From Echinimonas agarilytica (GTDB lineage: Bacteria; Pseudomonadota; Gammaproteobacteria; Enterobacterales; Neiellaceae): 64,000 bases of DNA. Of this stretch, positions 18,857-29,883 are shown piece by piece. Numbering within the stretch: position 1 is the stretch's first letter; each line of letters begins with the position of its first letter. The notes under the pieces were generated by a model. It was not told the origin of the DNA. It did no database searches and was given only the letters and a program-made list of their open reading frames with translations. Where the stretch lies: the NCBI RefSeq assembly GCF_023703465.1, contig NZ_JAMQGP010000002.1, forward strand, positions 434,001 to 498,000. The letters run 5' to 3'. The position numbers were made by a program, and so were the translations under genes.

Positions 18857-18975
18857 CAAGTCTTTCCTTGTTTTTATGATTATACTCTGCAATTAAGAGT
18901 TCTCTCAGTTTAACGCGTTGTGGCTTTAAAACGCCATCGTATGGCCTGAGAACAGTTTGAAATTATAACTTATAC

Positions 18976-18984
18976 GGTCAGACC
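18976..18984 (+). promoter_or_regulatory. Palindromic FadR-like nonamer upstream of tusA
   Basis: GGTCAGACC, identical to the nonamer upstream of fadE. Read on the minus strand with flanks it is CACTGGTCTGACCGTA, a 10/10 match to the CTGGTCYGAC part of the FadR consensus. It ends 9 bp before the tusA start and lies about 120 bp upstream of bepA. Confidence 0.4.
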
Positions 18985-18993
18985 AGTGAAAGT

Positions 18994-19212
18994 GTGGAAA
19001 AGTTTCTAGATTTATCCGATTTTAGGTGTCCTTTAGCATTTGTGCGATGTAAAGCAGCTCTTTTGAAGCTGCCTATAGGGCATTCTTTACACGTTGTTTT
19101 AGCCGATCCTTCGAGTATTGAAGATATTATTGATTGGGCAGTGAGGCATTCGTTGCATTATGAGCGAGTAAAAACTCATAATGGGGTTGAGCTGAGGTTC
19201 AGCCGAAGCTGA
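18994..19212 (+). CDS. TusA/SirA-family sulfur carrier-like protein
   Basis: A 72-aa protein of the TusA fold. The N-terminal LDLSDFRCPLAFVRCKAAL contains Cys12-Pro13, but the usual CPxP motif reads CPLA, lacking the second proline. The rest (GHSLHVVLADPSSIEDI ... GVELRFSRS) is typical. The GTG start has only a weak ribosome-binding site. It lies 45 bp before perM, and a tusA-like gene with perM and bepA is common in related bacteria. Whether it acts in tRNA 2-thiolation, as TusA proper does, is open because of the motif change. Confidence 0.8.
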   Translation: MEKFLDLSDFRCPLAFVRCKAALLKLPIGHSLHVVLADPSSIEDIIDWAVRHSLHYERVKTHNGVELRFSRS

Positions 19213-19257
19213 AATTATAGTCGTGAAAAGTTGATGGCGTTTGGAGCGTAAGTCGTA

Positions 19258-20337
19258 ATGTTCAATATGTTAAATCGCTGGTATCAGAGAAAGTTTTCTG
19301 ATCCCGCCGCAGTAAGCTTGTTCATGATTTTATTGAGTGGCTTTTTAGTTATTTATTTTGGGGGTGCATTACTTGCCCCTATTTTATTGGCATTAGTATT
19401 AGCGTACGCCCTGGAGTGGCCGGTAGAGCGGTTGGAGGCGTGGGGAGTTCCTCGTCGTTTTGGAGCTACAATTGTGCTGCTTGCATTCGCTAGTATTGTG
19501 CTTTTAGGAGTGCTGATTTTGGTGCCTATAGTATGGAACCAAAGTGTCAATTTAGCGCGTGAGCTACCGACCATGGTGGAAAAACTTCAGCACACAATGT
19601 GGGACTTACATTCAGCTTACCCTGAATATGTGAGCAGAGAGCATCTCGATGGTGTGACCCACAACGTTCGGGATTCTGTCATTGAGTACGGTCAAACGTT
19701 TTTATCAACCTCGTTGCAGTCACTCGTGAGCGTTGTAGCGTTACTGATCTACGTGGTGGTTGTGCCGTTATTGATGTTCTTTTTCTTAAAAGATAAAGAT
19801 GAACTTATTCAAGGTATTAGTCGTTTTTTGCCTGCCAATCGCCGATTAGCCAACCAAGTGCGCGATGAAATGAACGCGCAAATTATCAACTATATCCGCG
19901 GTAAAGTGCTTGAGATCTTAATTGTAGGTATCACCACGTACATCTTCTTTTTCATCATAGAACTGCGTTATTCGGCATTGCTAGCTGTACTCGTAGGGCT
20001 GAGTGTGTTGATTCCCTATGTTGGTGCGGCGTTGGTGACGATTCCTATTGCTGTGGTTGGGCTATTTCAATGGGGGGCGACCGCTGATTTTGGATATTTG
20101 ATGCTCGGATATGGGGTCATTCAGGCGCTCGATGGCAATTTACTAGTGCCCATCTTGTTTTCTGAAGCGGTCAATCTTCATCCTGTTTTAATCATTATTG
20201 CGGTATTGGTGTTTGGTGGGCTTTGGGGGTTCTGGGGCGTGTTTTTCGCGATTCCATTGGCCACCTTAGTTAAAGCTGTGATTAACGCATGGCCTACAAA
20301 CGCGGATGAAATATTAAGCGAGAAACAGCAAGAGTAG
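19258..20337 (+). CDS. perM: AI-2E family transporter (PerM type)
   Basis: A 359-aa polytopic membrane protein of the AI-2 exporter superfamily (PF01594). N-terminal hydrophobic hairpins (LFMILLSGFLVIYFGGALLA) are followed by a soluble stretch at about 95-150. The conserved C-terminal helices contain LIPYVGAALVTIPIAVVGL and the DGNLLVPILFSEAVNLHP signature. E. coli PerM has 353 aa and the same neighbours. The transported substrate is not established for PerM-type members. Confidence 0.9.
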   Translation: MFNMLNRWYQRKFSDPAAVSLFMILLSGFLVIYFGGALLAPILLALVLAYALEWPVERLEAWGVPRRFGATIVLLAFASIVLLGVLILVPIVWNQSVNLARELPTMVEKLQHTMWDLHSAYPEYVSREHLDGVTHNVRDSVIEYGQTFLSTSLQSLVSVVALLIYVVVVPLLMFFFLKDKDELIQGISRFLPANRRLANQVRDEMNAQIINYIRGKVLEILIVGITTYIFFFIIELRYSALLAVLVGLSVLIPYVGAALVTIPIAVVGLFQWGATADFGYLMLGYGVIQALDGNLLVPILFSEAVNLHPVLIIIAVLVFGGLWGFWGVFFAIPLATLVKAVINAWPTNADEILSEKQQE

Positions 20338-20364
20338 ATAAAACTGCACTGGCAGTATTTGATT

Positions 20365-20392
20365 AAAAAAGCGACCTGTAGGTCGCTTTTTT
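20365..20392. terminator. Bidirectional terminator between perM and bcp
   Basis: Symmetric hairpin: GCGACC (20371-20376), TGTA and GGTCGC (20381-20386), flanked by six A and six T residues. It can serve perM on the plus strand and bcp on the minus strand. Confidence 0.9.
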
Positions 20393-20414
20393 AATGGGAC
20401 TTAGTCTCAGGGGA

Positions 20415-20879
20415 TTAACCTTTTAAGTAATTTAACACTACATCGTGATGTTCTTTTGTTTTAAATTTGTCGAATACATGCTCAACCGTACCGTTTTCAT
20501 CGATTAAAAATGAAGTGCGATGAATGCCGTCGTATTCCTTACCCATAAACTTCTTTAGGCCCCATATCCCAAAAGCATCGGCTATGGCATGGTCTTCATC
20601 AGACAATAACGAGAAGTTCAGGTCATATTTTTCAATAAATTTGACCAGTCTTGCAACTGGATCTGGGCTAATGCCGAATACCACTGTATTCTGAGCCTCT
20701 AGCTCTGACTTTACGTCACGTAGGCTGCATGCTTGAGTTGTGCAACCCGGAGTCATGGCTTTAGGATAAAAATAGACCAATACTTTTTTACCTTGATAGT
20801 CCGTTAAATTGACCGTGCTTCCATTTTGGTCAAGTAATGAAAACTCAGGTGCTTTAGAGCCAGCTTGAATCGGCGTCAT
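20415..20879 (-). CDS. bcp: Thioredoxin-dependent peroxiredoxin Bcp (PrxQ)
   Basis: Thiol peroxidase that reduces H2O2 and organic hydroperoxides. The peroxidatic Cys46 and resolving Cys51 sit in AMTPGCTTQACSLRD, the alpha2-helix pair of PrxQ enzymes. Further family marks are FSLLDQNG, VLVYFYPK and HRTSFLIDENG. Length is 154 aa (E. coli 156). It is divergent from dapA, with 136 bp between the two starts. Confidence 0.96.
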   Translation of the reverse strand: MTPIQAGSKAPEFSLLDQNGSTVNLTDYQGKKVLVYFYPKAMTPGCTTQACSLRDVKSELEAQNTVVFGISPDPVARLVKFIEKYDLNFSLLSDEDHAIADAFGIWGLKKFMGKEYDGIHRTSFLIDENGTVEHVFDKFKTKEHHDVVLNYLKG

Positions 20880-21015
20880 GGTAATTTCCTTTGTTTATTT
20901 CTAAAAATACGAAGTCTGTGCTGTTACGGCGTAAAACAGTATGCAGTTCAAACTTGTCTTTAACATGGGCGCAAATTAACATAAGACGCTCACGATTTCA
21001 GGGGAATAAGAATAC

Positions 21016-21897
21016 ATGCTGTCAGGAAGCATTGTTGCTTTGGTTACACCAATGGACTCAAATGGCTCTGTCGATTATGACGGACTCAAGAAACTCGTCG
21101 ATTGGCATGTTGAATCAGGCACTAGCGCAATTGTTGCAGTTGGAACTACAGGTGAGTCTGCAACATTAAACGTATCGGAACACTCCGAAGTTATCCGTAA
21201 GACTGTAGAGTTTGCGGCAGGCCGAGTTGATATCATTGCCGGAACAGGTGCAAACTCCACTCATGAAGCAATTGAGTTAACATTGGCGGCAGAAAAAGCC
21301 GGTGCAATGGCGTGTTTGAGTGTAACGCCTTATTACAATAAGCCGACGCAAGAAGGTTTGTTTTTACATTACAAAACGATTGCCGAGCGCTCTAAACTAC
21401 CTCAAATTTTATACAACGTCCCTGGGCGCACTGCCGTTGACCTGCTTCCTGAAACCGTGATTCGCTTATCAGCTATTGATAATATCGTGGGCATCAAAGA
21501 AGCCACGGGTGACAATTCAAGAGTTGCGGTGTTGCGTGAAGGCTGCGGCGAAGAGTTTTTATTGTTCAGCGGAGACGATGCCGCTGGATGTGAATTCATG
21601 ACTCTTGGCGGCAACGGTGTTATTTCGGTCACGAATAACGTAGCGCCCGTTGAAATGGCTGAAATGTGCCGTTTGGCACTGGCGGGGCAGAGTGGTGAGG
21701 CTGAAGTGATTAATCAACGATTAATGCCGCTTCATCAGAACCTATTTATTGAAGCAAATCCTATTCCTGTGAAATGGGCTTTGTGGCGCTTAGGCAGAGT
21801 TGAAACTCAGCATTTGCGTTTACCTTTAACCACGCTCTCGGAGGCTGGGCAAACTGTTGTCGAAAAGGCCATGCGAGAAGCGAATATGCTGAACTGA
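21016..21897 (+). CDS. dapA: 4-hydroxy-tetrahydrodipicolinate synthase DapA
   Basis: Condenses pyruvate with aspartate semialdehyde, the first step of the lysine/diaminopimelate branch. The 293-aa protein has Thr44-Thr45 in AVGTTGES, Tyr133 and Arg138 in YNVPGRT, and the Schiff-base Lys161 in [10 protein letters not shown], all at E. coli positions. GGGGA upstream (around 21001-21005) supports ATG 21016. bamC follows after 10 bp, the conserved dapA-bamC operon. Confidence 0.97.
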   Translation: MLSGSIVALVTPMDSNGSVDYDGLKKLVDWHVESGTSAIVAVGTTGESATLNVSEHSEVIRKTVEFAAGRVDIIAGTGANSTHEAIELTLAAEKAGAMACLSVTPYYNKPTQEGLFLHYKTIAERSKLPQILYNVPGRTAVDLLPETVIRLSAIDNIVGIKEATGDNSRVAVLREGCGEEFLLFSGDDAAGCEFMTLGGNGVISVTNNVAPVEMAEMCRLALAGQSGEAEVINQRLMPLHQNLFIEANPIPVKWALWRLGRVETQHLRLPLTTLSEAGQTVVEKAMREANMLN

Positions 21898-21907
21898 GTA
21901 GTCACTT

Positions 21908-23023
21908 ATGGTAGTTAAAAAGGCGCTCATTTGCGCAATTCCCGCAGCGTTTGTTCTCGTGGGGTGTGCTGGTAATGATGACCGAGCTCGTTCAGATTAC
22001 AAGTATCTTGAAGAACAACAAAGCACTCCACTGATGGTACCTGATGGCATGGAAATGCCGTTACAACGTTCAGAGTATGCGATTCCTAAAGTCAAAGATA
22101 ACCCTGAAAATGTGGTTGGCGAAGACTTAGTGATTACGGCTCCAGTTCAAGTTCTGACGCTTGTTGACGGCAGTATTCGTCCGCAAGATGGTCGTCGTGC
22201 ATCTATTGAATTTGATGTTCTAGACCAAAATGGCGCTGACCAAAGCGATCAAGTGTGGGAGTCGTTGTGGAATTATTTACGAAACAACCAAATCCAAGGG
22301 CGTTTTTGGGATAAAGAAGGCGGTACATTGGTCACTGATTGGTTCGTGGCCGACAGTCAAGCCGACCCAGCTTATTTCTGGGGGCTTGAGGATTACTTCA
22401 TGGATCGCCGAGGCGATCTAGAAGTCAAAGCGCGATATGTTTTTAATTTAGAACTCAGTAAATCAGGCCGTACAGCCAAGTTGAGCGCAGCCATGGTTGG
22501 TTTTGAACGTTACTTAGATAGTGACTTAGAACGTAGTACCCCAACATCTGTTGAACGCGATAACTTCACGGTTAACTTTTTGAATGGTGCAGTGTTTCAA
22601 TACCAAAAAGATGTTGCTTATCAGCAGCGCGAGCGCGTGAAACAAGAGCGCAGAGCACTTGCTTTGTCGTTACAAACAGACGAGAAAGGAAATACCTCTG
22701 TGATTGCTGCAGTGCCATTTGAGCAAGCTTGGGATCACATGTTTGACGTGCTGACACAAGCTGGATTTGTGGTTGAAGATAGAGATAAGAACCAAGCGAC
22801 TTACTTCGTCAATGTGCCAGGTAGTTGGAGCTTTTCTAACCTGTTTAGTACTGACGACGGGGTATTGGAACTTGAATCGGGCGATTACAAACTGTTCTTT
22901 GGTGACCGAGGCAAAACAACCTCTATCTCGATCTTCGATGATGACAACAAGCCGTTAAGCTCGAAGAAAGTGACCAAAGCTTACAATGCACTGAAGGCTT
23001 CTCTGGATGCTGCTGAAAAGTAG
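21908..23023 (+). CDS. bamC: Outer membrane assembly lipoprotein BamC
   Basis: Lipoprotein of the BAM complex that inserts beta-barrels into the outer membrane. The lipobox LVGC places the acylated Cys at residue 20 (MVVKKALICAIPAAFVLVGC). The N-terminal flexible segment (YKYLEEQQSTPLMVPDGMEMP) that contacts BamD in E. coli is conserved. Two helix-grip domains follow, the second near AVPFEQAWDHMFDVLTQAGF. Length is 371 aa, slightly longer than E. coli (344). Confidence 0.93.
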   Translation: MVVKKALICAIPAAFVLVGCAGNDDRARSDYKYLEEQQSTPLMVPDGMEMPLQRSEYAIPKVKDNPENVVGEDLVITAPVQVLTLVDGSIRPQDGRRASIEFDVLDQNGADQSDQVWESLWNYLRNNQIQGRFWDKEGGTLVTDWFVADSQADPAYFWGLEDYFMDRRGDLEVKARYVFNLELSKSGRTAKLSAAMVGFERYLDSDLERSTPTSVERDNFTVNFLNGAVFQYQKDVAYQQRERVKQERRALALSLQTDEKGNTSVIAAVPFEQAWDHMFDVLTQAGFVVEDRDKNQATYFVNVPGSWSFSNLFSTDDGVLELESGDYKLFFGDRGKTTSISIFDDDNKPLSSKKVTKAYNALKASLDAAEK

Positions 23024-23037
23024 TCACAAGAACCCAC

Positions 23038-23069
23038 AAAAAAGGCCTTACACATGTAAGGCCTTTTTT
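23038..23069 (+). terminator. Intrinsic terminator of dapA-bamC
   Basis: AAGGCCTTAC (23042-23051), ACAT and GTAAGGCCTT (23056-23065) with flanking A and T runs; a near-symmetric hairpin that could also serve the converging minus-strand genes. Confidence 0.9.
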
Positions 23070-23107
23070 ATGTCAAGTTCATTTAACGATAGGCAAACTG
23101 CCTCTGA

Positions 23108-23293
23108 TTAAACCTTCTCATCTTGTTCTTTCTCAGCATCTCGTTGCTTCTTCGCTTTTGCCACTGGGTCGACCAGATCTTCTCGGCTGGGTAGTTTCAT
23201 TTTGGCTGAGTATTTCAACAACATCAGGTTGCTCACAATTACGCCAATTGCGAGTGCAATAATGCCAATAACAGCCCAGTGGTTTAACTCCAT
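23108..23293 (-). CDS. Small membrane protein, DUF2897-like
   Basis: A 61-aa protein with one N-terminal transmembrane helix (WAVIGIIALAIGVIVSNLMLL) and a highly charged tail (KAKKQRDAEKEQDEKV). This layout fits the DUF2897 family of small membrane proteins encoded next to dapE. In E. coli the small gene ypfN occupies the same position. It lies 9 bp downstream of the M15 peptidase gene on the same strand and ends before the bamC terminator. The function is unknown. Confidence 0.75.
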   Translation of the reverse strand: MELNHWAVIGIIALAIGVIVSNLMLLKYSAKMKLPSREDLVDPVAKAKKQRDAEKEQDEKV

Positions 23294-23302
23294 GTCATTC
23301 CC

Positions 23303-25477
<2,175 letters not shown>

Positions 25478-25646
25478 AAAAAATCCTGATGCATATTATT
25501 TGTAGCCAAGCATATCAAAGCCCGCGTTCAAGGGCACACCTTCAGCTGATAGATTTCATTAAATCAGTTCAAAACAGGTATGTGGAAAATTTATTGTTGT
25601 ATGTCATCGGACAATCGTTTTTAGCGGCATTGAATATCGAATATTG

Positions 25647-25668
25647 ATTCAGCTTGGATTCAGCTTGG
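25647..25668. repeat. 11-bp tandem direct repeat upstream of the chemoreceptor gene
   Basis: ATTCAGCTTGG occurs twice head to tail, 46 bp before the start of the PAS chemoreceptor. It may be a regulatory site or a chance duplication. Confidence 0.5.
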
Positions 25669-25713
25669 ATGGTGTACTCTTCGCGATTTATTGACTAACG
25701 TAACAGCTGAACT

Positions 25714-27291
25714 ATGAAACGAGATCGCGCCACGACCGGTCGGGAGCGCTTATTTCCCGCAGAACAAAAATTGATCTCAACGACAGATCTAAAAGGCGTG
25801 ATCACATACGCAAACCAAGCGTTTATCGATATTAGTGGATACGGTGAAGAGGAATTGGTTGGTCACTCTCACAACATTGTTAGGCATCCTGATATGCCAG
25901 CCGCTGCTTTCAAAGTGATGTGGGACTATTTACAAGACGGCAAGCCTTGGATGGGGGTTGTAAAAAACCGCTGTAAGAATGGCGATCACTATTGGGTAAA
26001 CGCTTATGTCACTCCGATTTTTGAAGAAGGACAACTCATTGGTTATGAGTCTGTTCGAACGATGCCCGAGCGCAACGATATAGCACGCGCAGAGTACCTT
26101 TATAGCCAAGTTAAAGCCGGCAAAAATCTCCCTAAAAACTATGCGCCTGTGATTGAGGGCATCATTGTTGTTGCGCTGATTACGTTAGTTATGACGTTAT
26201 ATGTGTTGGATTTTTCCAACCTGTCACTATTGATAGCGGTGTGTGCGGGCTTGACGGCTTTCGTTTATGGAAAAGTTGTGCGAAACGGCATTTTGAATCG
26301 GATCGAGCAATCACTTTCGTCTGGCTTTTGTCATCCACTTACCGCAGCGGTGATCAGCCCTGAGCGAGCGGATGAGGCTCGTTTACATTCAAAACTCAGG
26401 AGTCATCAAGCGCGATTAGAAACCGTGATGACTCGGGTTTTAGACGCAGCTCAGCGCGTATCTGACGAATCCAATTTAGGCTTAAAACTGTCTAGCGACG
26501 CATCGCAATTTATGCTGCAGCAACAACAGGAAACCGAACAAGTCGCAACAGCAATGAATGAAATGACCAGTACTATTTTGGAGGTGTCATCCCATATTCA
26601 AAGTACTGCTGAAAAATCATCAGAAGTGAACACCTTGGTCAGCCATGGAATGAATGTGGCTACAACCGCTAAAAGTGCGATTGAAAACTTAGATGATTCG
26701 GTCAACGATATTTCAGATGCGGTGACGGATTTGTCTGAACAAACCTCATTGATTATCGACGCGGCGCAAATTATTGAGCAAATTGCAGAACAGACGAATT
26801 TATTGGCGCTCAATGCTGCAATTGAGGCGGCTCGGGCAGGCGAACAAGGCCGAGGTTTTGCCGTCGTGGCCGATGAAATTAGAAAACTAGCCCAGAGAAC
26901 GCAAGGGTCAACCCAAGATATTCATGAGATTGTGAAAAAACTCACTGTGACAGTGACTGAGTCTGAAGGTATGGCAAAAACCGGCAGAAAAGACGCGCTA
27001 GCGGGCATGGAGAAAGTTGCAGAAGCCGAGCGTGTATTGAGTGAAATACAAATGTCTGTCGTCACTATTAATGATATGACGCACCAGATTGCCACCGCAG
27101 TTGAAGAGCAAACTTTTGTGTCGGAAGGTATCAATAAACAGGTGACAAATATTTCAGATTTAGCCAACGACACCTTAGATACTGGCACCAAAGCGGCAGA
27201 AGGAGTCGTGCAGTTGAGCAAAGTTGCTGTGAGCTTACAAGACTTAGTGGTTCGTTTTGGGCGTCAATTGGACGACAAAAAACGAATGTAA
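25714..27291 (+). CDS. PAS domain methyl-accepting chemotaxis protein (Aer-like)
   Basis: Chemoreceptor that probably senses redox or oxygen through an N-terminal PAS domain (about 18-125, with [26 protein letters not shown] and [19 protein letters not shown]). This is the Aer-type PAS that binds FAD in E. coli. A membrane hairpin (about 145-190) without a periplasmic domain follows. The C-terminal signalling domain carries the CheA/CheW-binding tip [20 protein letters not shown] near residues 355-375. Length is 525 aa. No chemotaxis partners are in the window. Confidence 0.92.
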   Translation: MKRDRATTGRERLFPAEQKLISTTDLKGVITYANQAFIDISGYGEEELVGHSHNIVRHPDMPAAAFKVMWDYLQDGKPWMGVVKNRCKNGDHYWVNAYVTPIFEEGQLIGYESVRTMPERNDIARAEYLYSQVKAGKNLPKNYAPVIEGIIVVALITLVMTLYVLDFSNLSLLIAVCAGLTAFVYGKVVRNGILNRIEQSLSSGFCHPLTAAVISPERADEARLHSKLRSHQARLETVMTRVLDAAQRVSDESNLGLKLSSDASQFMLQQQQETEQVATAMNEMTSTILEVSSHIQSTAEKSSEVNTLVSHGMNVATTAKSAIENLDDSVNDISDAVTDLSEQTSLIIDAAQIIEQIAEQTNLLALNAAIEAARAGEQGRGFAVVADEIRKLAQRTQGSTQDIHEIVKKLTVTVTESEGMAKTGRKDALAGMEKVAEAERVLSEIQMSVVTINDMTHQIATAVEEQTFVSEGINKQVTNISDLANDTLDTGTKAAEGVVQLSKVAVSLQDLVVRFGRQLDDKKRM

Positions 27292-27368
27292 ATGCGTATA
27301 TTTGATGTTGAACAGCAGCCGAATAATGGATATGTTGAAATGCTTATTGAAGTGAAAGGATTACCGCT

Positions 27369-27872
27369 GTGGTTAGCATTCGAGAGGTCCAAAGCACTGA
27401 CGCTGGTGCAATAAGTGAAATCTACAACTATTACATTCATCATACGGTTATCACATTTGAGGAACATGAAGTATCTGCAGATGAGATGAAAAATAGGTTT
27501 GTAGCAGTTCACCATCAAGGTTTGCCGTGGCTGGTGGCACAACACAACGGAGATGTCGTTGGCTATGCCTATGCTAGTCAATGGAAACAAAGGTACTCCT
27601 TTCGGTTTTCAGTTGAAGTGACGGTGTATCTTGCACCTTCAGCATCTGGCAAAAGGATTGGAACTGCGTTGTATCAATCCCTTTTTGACGCGTTAAAAGC
27701 AACCTCCGTTCACATCATGATTGCCGGAATCACTGTTCCCAATGAAGCCAGCGTGGCTTTGCATGAAAAATTTGGCTTTCGAAAAGTAGGGCACTTTTCA
27801 GAAGTTGGATTTAAATTTGAACAATGGCTCGATGTGGGCTTTTGGCAGGTTGAAATGTCTGAAGTTCAATAA
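27369..27872 (+). CDS. GNAT N-acetyltransferase (phosphinothricin/amino-acid acyltransferase type)
   Basis: Acetyl-CoA-dependent N-acetyltransferase of the MnaT (YncA)/Pat group, 167 aa. GTG 27369 is preceded by AAAGGA at 27356-27361. IREVQSTDAGAISEIYNYYI and TFEEHEVSADEM match the N-terminal part. SVEVTVYLAPSASGKRIGTAL is the acetyl-CoA site, with the usual QGKGIG loop altered to SGKRIG. ITVPNEASVALHEKFGFRKVG is the C-terminal signature. Likely substrates are L-amino-acid analogues such as methionine sulfone or phosphinothricin; the true one is unknown. Confidence 0.87.
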   Translation: MVSIREVQSTDAGAISEIYNYYIHHTVITFEEHEVSADEMKNRFVAVHHQGLPWLVAQHNGDVVGYAYASQWKQRYSFRFSVEVTVYLAPSASGKRIGTALYQSLFDALKATSVHIMIAGITVPNEASVALHEKFGFRKVGHFSEVGFKFEQWLDVGFWQVEMSEVQ

Positions 27873-27970
27873 ATCCTTACCATATCTGGCCGCTAAGGCA
27901 ATTAGCATCAATATGACGCTTCACTAGCCGAACTGAGATCAGCATTCCAATGTTCCTTGTCACTTCAAGT

Positions 27971-28603
27971 TTAAATCTGCGATTCATTGCATGGTGTGAC
28001 CTTATAGGCGCAGCGTCTGGCACCACTGATAATGTGCTCTTCTCGATTAACCGAGGCGATTCCGTCAAACAGGCGTTGAAAGATTTCGAGCTCTGAGCGA
28101 CAGAAACCGATGCAGTGAGTTGCAGCAGCGCAGATAGGGCAATGATTCTCAAGCAGCAGAAAATAACAATCGTGCGTTTCAATTGCGGCCATGTAACCTT
28201 CTTGTGAGCGCAGTTCTACTAATTTGGCCAGCTTCTCTTCAACACTATTGAGCGGGTTTAATAGTGCTTGATAACTTAATTCTGTTGCACTTTCTCGATG
28301 CGAAATTAATTGGCTTAACCCCTCATCTCCAAAGATTTCTTTCACCGAGTCAATGAGTTGCACAGTCAGTTCATCATGTCGGTTTTCAAAGTGTTGATCG
28401 GCAACTGAGGTCAATGACCAGTATCGCGTTGGACGACCTCGTTTGGCTTTGCGATCTTCTATCGTTAGATCCCCGTTTTGCTCTAGGTGTTGCAGATGCT
28501 GTCGAACGCCCATTGATGTCATCTGTAACTCTATAGCGAGTTGAGATGCAGTCATGGGGCCCGATGTCTTGATGAGCTGAATAATTCGTTCTGTTGACTT
28601 CAC
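27971..28603 (-). CDS. Helix-turn-helix regulator with C-terminal cysteine cluster (SufR/COG2345-like)
   Basis: A 210-aa winged-helix regulator. The N-terminal HTH (TASQLAIELQMTSMGVRQHLQHL, then the wing RKAKRGRPTRYWSLT) resembles ArsR/DeoR-type proteins of COG2345. The C-terminal half has Cys155, Cys158, Cys164 and Cys168, then Cys198 in GARRCAYKV. This arrangement is used by SufR-type regulators to hold an Fe-S cluster. The GTG start has an AGAGAGG site. It is divergent from the flavin reductase gene across a 121-bp AT-rich region with three related repeats, so local control is likely. Confidence 0.82.
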   Translation of the reverse strand: MKSTERIIQLIKTSGPMTASQLAIELQMTSMGVRQHLQHLEQNGDLTIEDRKAKRGRPTRYWSLTSVADQHFENRHDELTVQLIDSVKEIFGDEGLSQLISHRESATELSYQALLNPLNSVEEKLAKLVELRSQEGYMAAIETHDCYFLLLENHCPICAAATHCIGFCRSELEIFQRLFDGIASVNREEHIISGARRCAYKVTPCNESQI

Positions 28604-28650
28604 GTAATACCTCTCTTGAGACCTTTATTATCGAAACCAAATTTAATTAA

Positions 28651-28721
28651 GTAAAGTTTTTTATTTACATTTATAGGTAAAGCAAATAGTTTATAAAATA
28701 AATGTAAAGCAAAAGGTTTAT
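28651..28721. repeat. Three GTAAAG-type repeats between the regulator and flavin reductase genes
   Basis: GTAAAGTTTTTTATTTAC (28651-28668) is itself a GTAAA/TTTAC inverted repeat. GTAAAGCAAATAGTTTAT (28677-28694) and GTAAAGCAAAAGGTTTAT (28704-28721) are direct copies differing at two of 18 positions. The periods are 26 and 27 bp. The last copy covers the ribosome-binding site of the flavin reductase gene. They are likely operators for the divergent regulator. Confidence 0.6.
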
Positions 28722-28724
28722 TAA

Positions 28725-29333
28725 ATGATGAGTCTAGTGATCGTAAGCGGCAGTCAGCGACCTCATTCAGAGAGTGCCCGCGTTGCTGAATATATAACCC
28801 GAGCGGCGGTTATGTTTGAACACACGCGTCACATTGAATTGTGCCAAATGGACTTGCCATTTTGGGATGGTAGCCAGCAAAGCAGAGCAAATCATCCTCA
28901 TTGGAATGAAATATCCGACGCACTCAACAATGCAGATGCCATTGCTCTGGTGACACCGGAGTGGGGTGGCATGGCATCGCCGTTGATGAAAAATTTTTTG
29001 CTGATGTGTGAACAACATACGCTAGCACATAAGCCATTGTTTTTATCCGCTGTAGTGAGTGGCGTTAGTGGTACGTATCCCATCGCAGAACTAAAAATGA
29101 ATGCGCTGAAGAACTTGAAGTCGGTGGTCGTTCCTGACCATTTGATCGTGAGAAATGTGAATGACTTACTCCACCACTCCGAGCAAGTGTCAGAACGCGA
29201 TCAAAGCTTAAGAACTAGAATTGATTACTATTTACACATGTTAAAACACTATACCGATGCAATGGTTCCGCTCAGAGAGCGAATTAGCCGTGAGCCTCAC
29301 CCTCAACAACAGCAATTTATTTACGGCATGTAA
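28725..29333 (+). CDS. NADPH-dependent FMN reductase family flavoprotein
   Basis: Flavodoxin-like oxidoreductase of 202 aa. VIVSGSQRPHSESARVAEYI is the FMN phosphate loop. ADAIALVTPEWGGMASPLMKNFL is the second flavin-binding loop (PEWGG in place of the usual PEYNG). AVVSGVSGTYP completes the site. It probably reduces FMN or a quinone with NAD(P)H. AAAAGG eight bases before ATG 28725 supports the start. It is divergent from the Fe-S-type regulator and followed by a VOC gene, suggesting one small stress-response unit. Confidence 0.85.
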   Translation: MMSLVIVSGSQRPHSESARVAEYITRAAVMFEHTRHIELCQMDLPFWDGSQQSRANHPHWNEISDALNNADAIALVTPEWGGMASPLMKNFLLMCEQHTLAHKPLFLSAVVSGVSGTYPIAELKMNALKNLKSVVVPDHLIVRNVNDLLHHSEQVSERDQSLRTRIDYYLHMLKHYTDAMVPLRERISREPHPQQQQFIYGM

Positions 29334-29360
29334 TGCAATAAAGCGCCAAAGGAGACAATG

Positions 29361-29780
29361 ATGATTCGTTTAGAGCATATCAATCTGGTGGTATCAGATA
29401 TCGAAAAAGTTCTGAGTTTTTATCGGGCGGCATTTCCTCATTGGAGGGTGCGTGGTAAGGGCACTGCAAAATGGTATGGCAAAGATCGGCAATGGGTACA
29501 TTTTGGTGATGACGAGAATTACCTTACATTGAACGATGATGGCGAAGGTCACAATCGAAATCTAGAAGGGCATCAAGTGGGTCTTGCTCATTTTGCATTT
29601 GTTATTAATGATTTAGATGCGATGAATGAAAGGCTAGCGCTTGCTGGGTTTAATATTGCAAAACAAGGCGCGCAAGACCCTTATCGTAAAAATGTTTACT
29701 ATCTTGATCCGGCAGGGTTTGAGGTTGAATTTGTTCAGTATTTCAGTGATTTGCCGCATCAGCGCAATCTTTATGCTTGA
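29361..29780 (+). CDS. VOC (glyoxalase/dioxygenase) superfamily protein
   Basis: Small metal-binding VOC protein of 139 aa. IRLEHINLVVSDIEKVLSFYRAAFP is the first beta-alpha-beta unit, with His as a likely ligand. VGLAHFAFVINDLDAMNERLALAGF is the second half, and DPAGFEVEFVQY supplies the terminal Glu ligand. ATG 29361 is preferred because AAAGGAG (29348-29354) is better spaced than for ATG 29358. It lies 27 bp after the flavin reductase gene. The substrate is unknown; glyoxalase, fosfomycin-resistance and dioxygenase roles are all possible. Confidence 0.83.
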   Translation: MIRLEHINLVVSDIEKVLSFYRAAFPHWRVRGKGTAKWYGKDRQWVHFGDDENYLTLNDDGEGHNRNLEGHQVGLAHFAFVINDLDAMNERLALAGFNIAKQGAQDPYRKNVYYLDPAGFEVEFVQYFSDLPHQRNLYA

Positions 29781-29814
29781 GTTAAACAAATGGGGAATAT
29801 GAATTTCAGGCAAT

Positions 29815-29843
29815 AAAAAAGCGGATTGAATAATCCGCTTTTT
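29815..29843. terminator. Bidirectional terminator between VOC gene and cspA-like gene
   Basis: GCGGATT (29821-29827), GAAT and AATCCGC (29832-29838), flanked by A residues on the left and five T residues on the right. Confidence 0.87.
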
Positions 29844-29883
29844 CGAAACATACGTGTTAGCCGTGTTGCTAACTTAATCGTAG

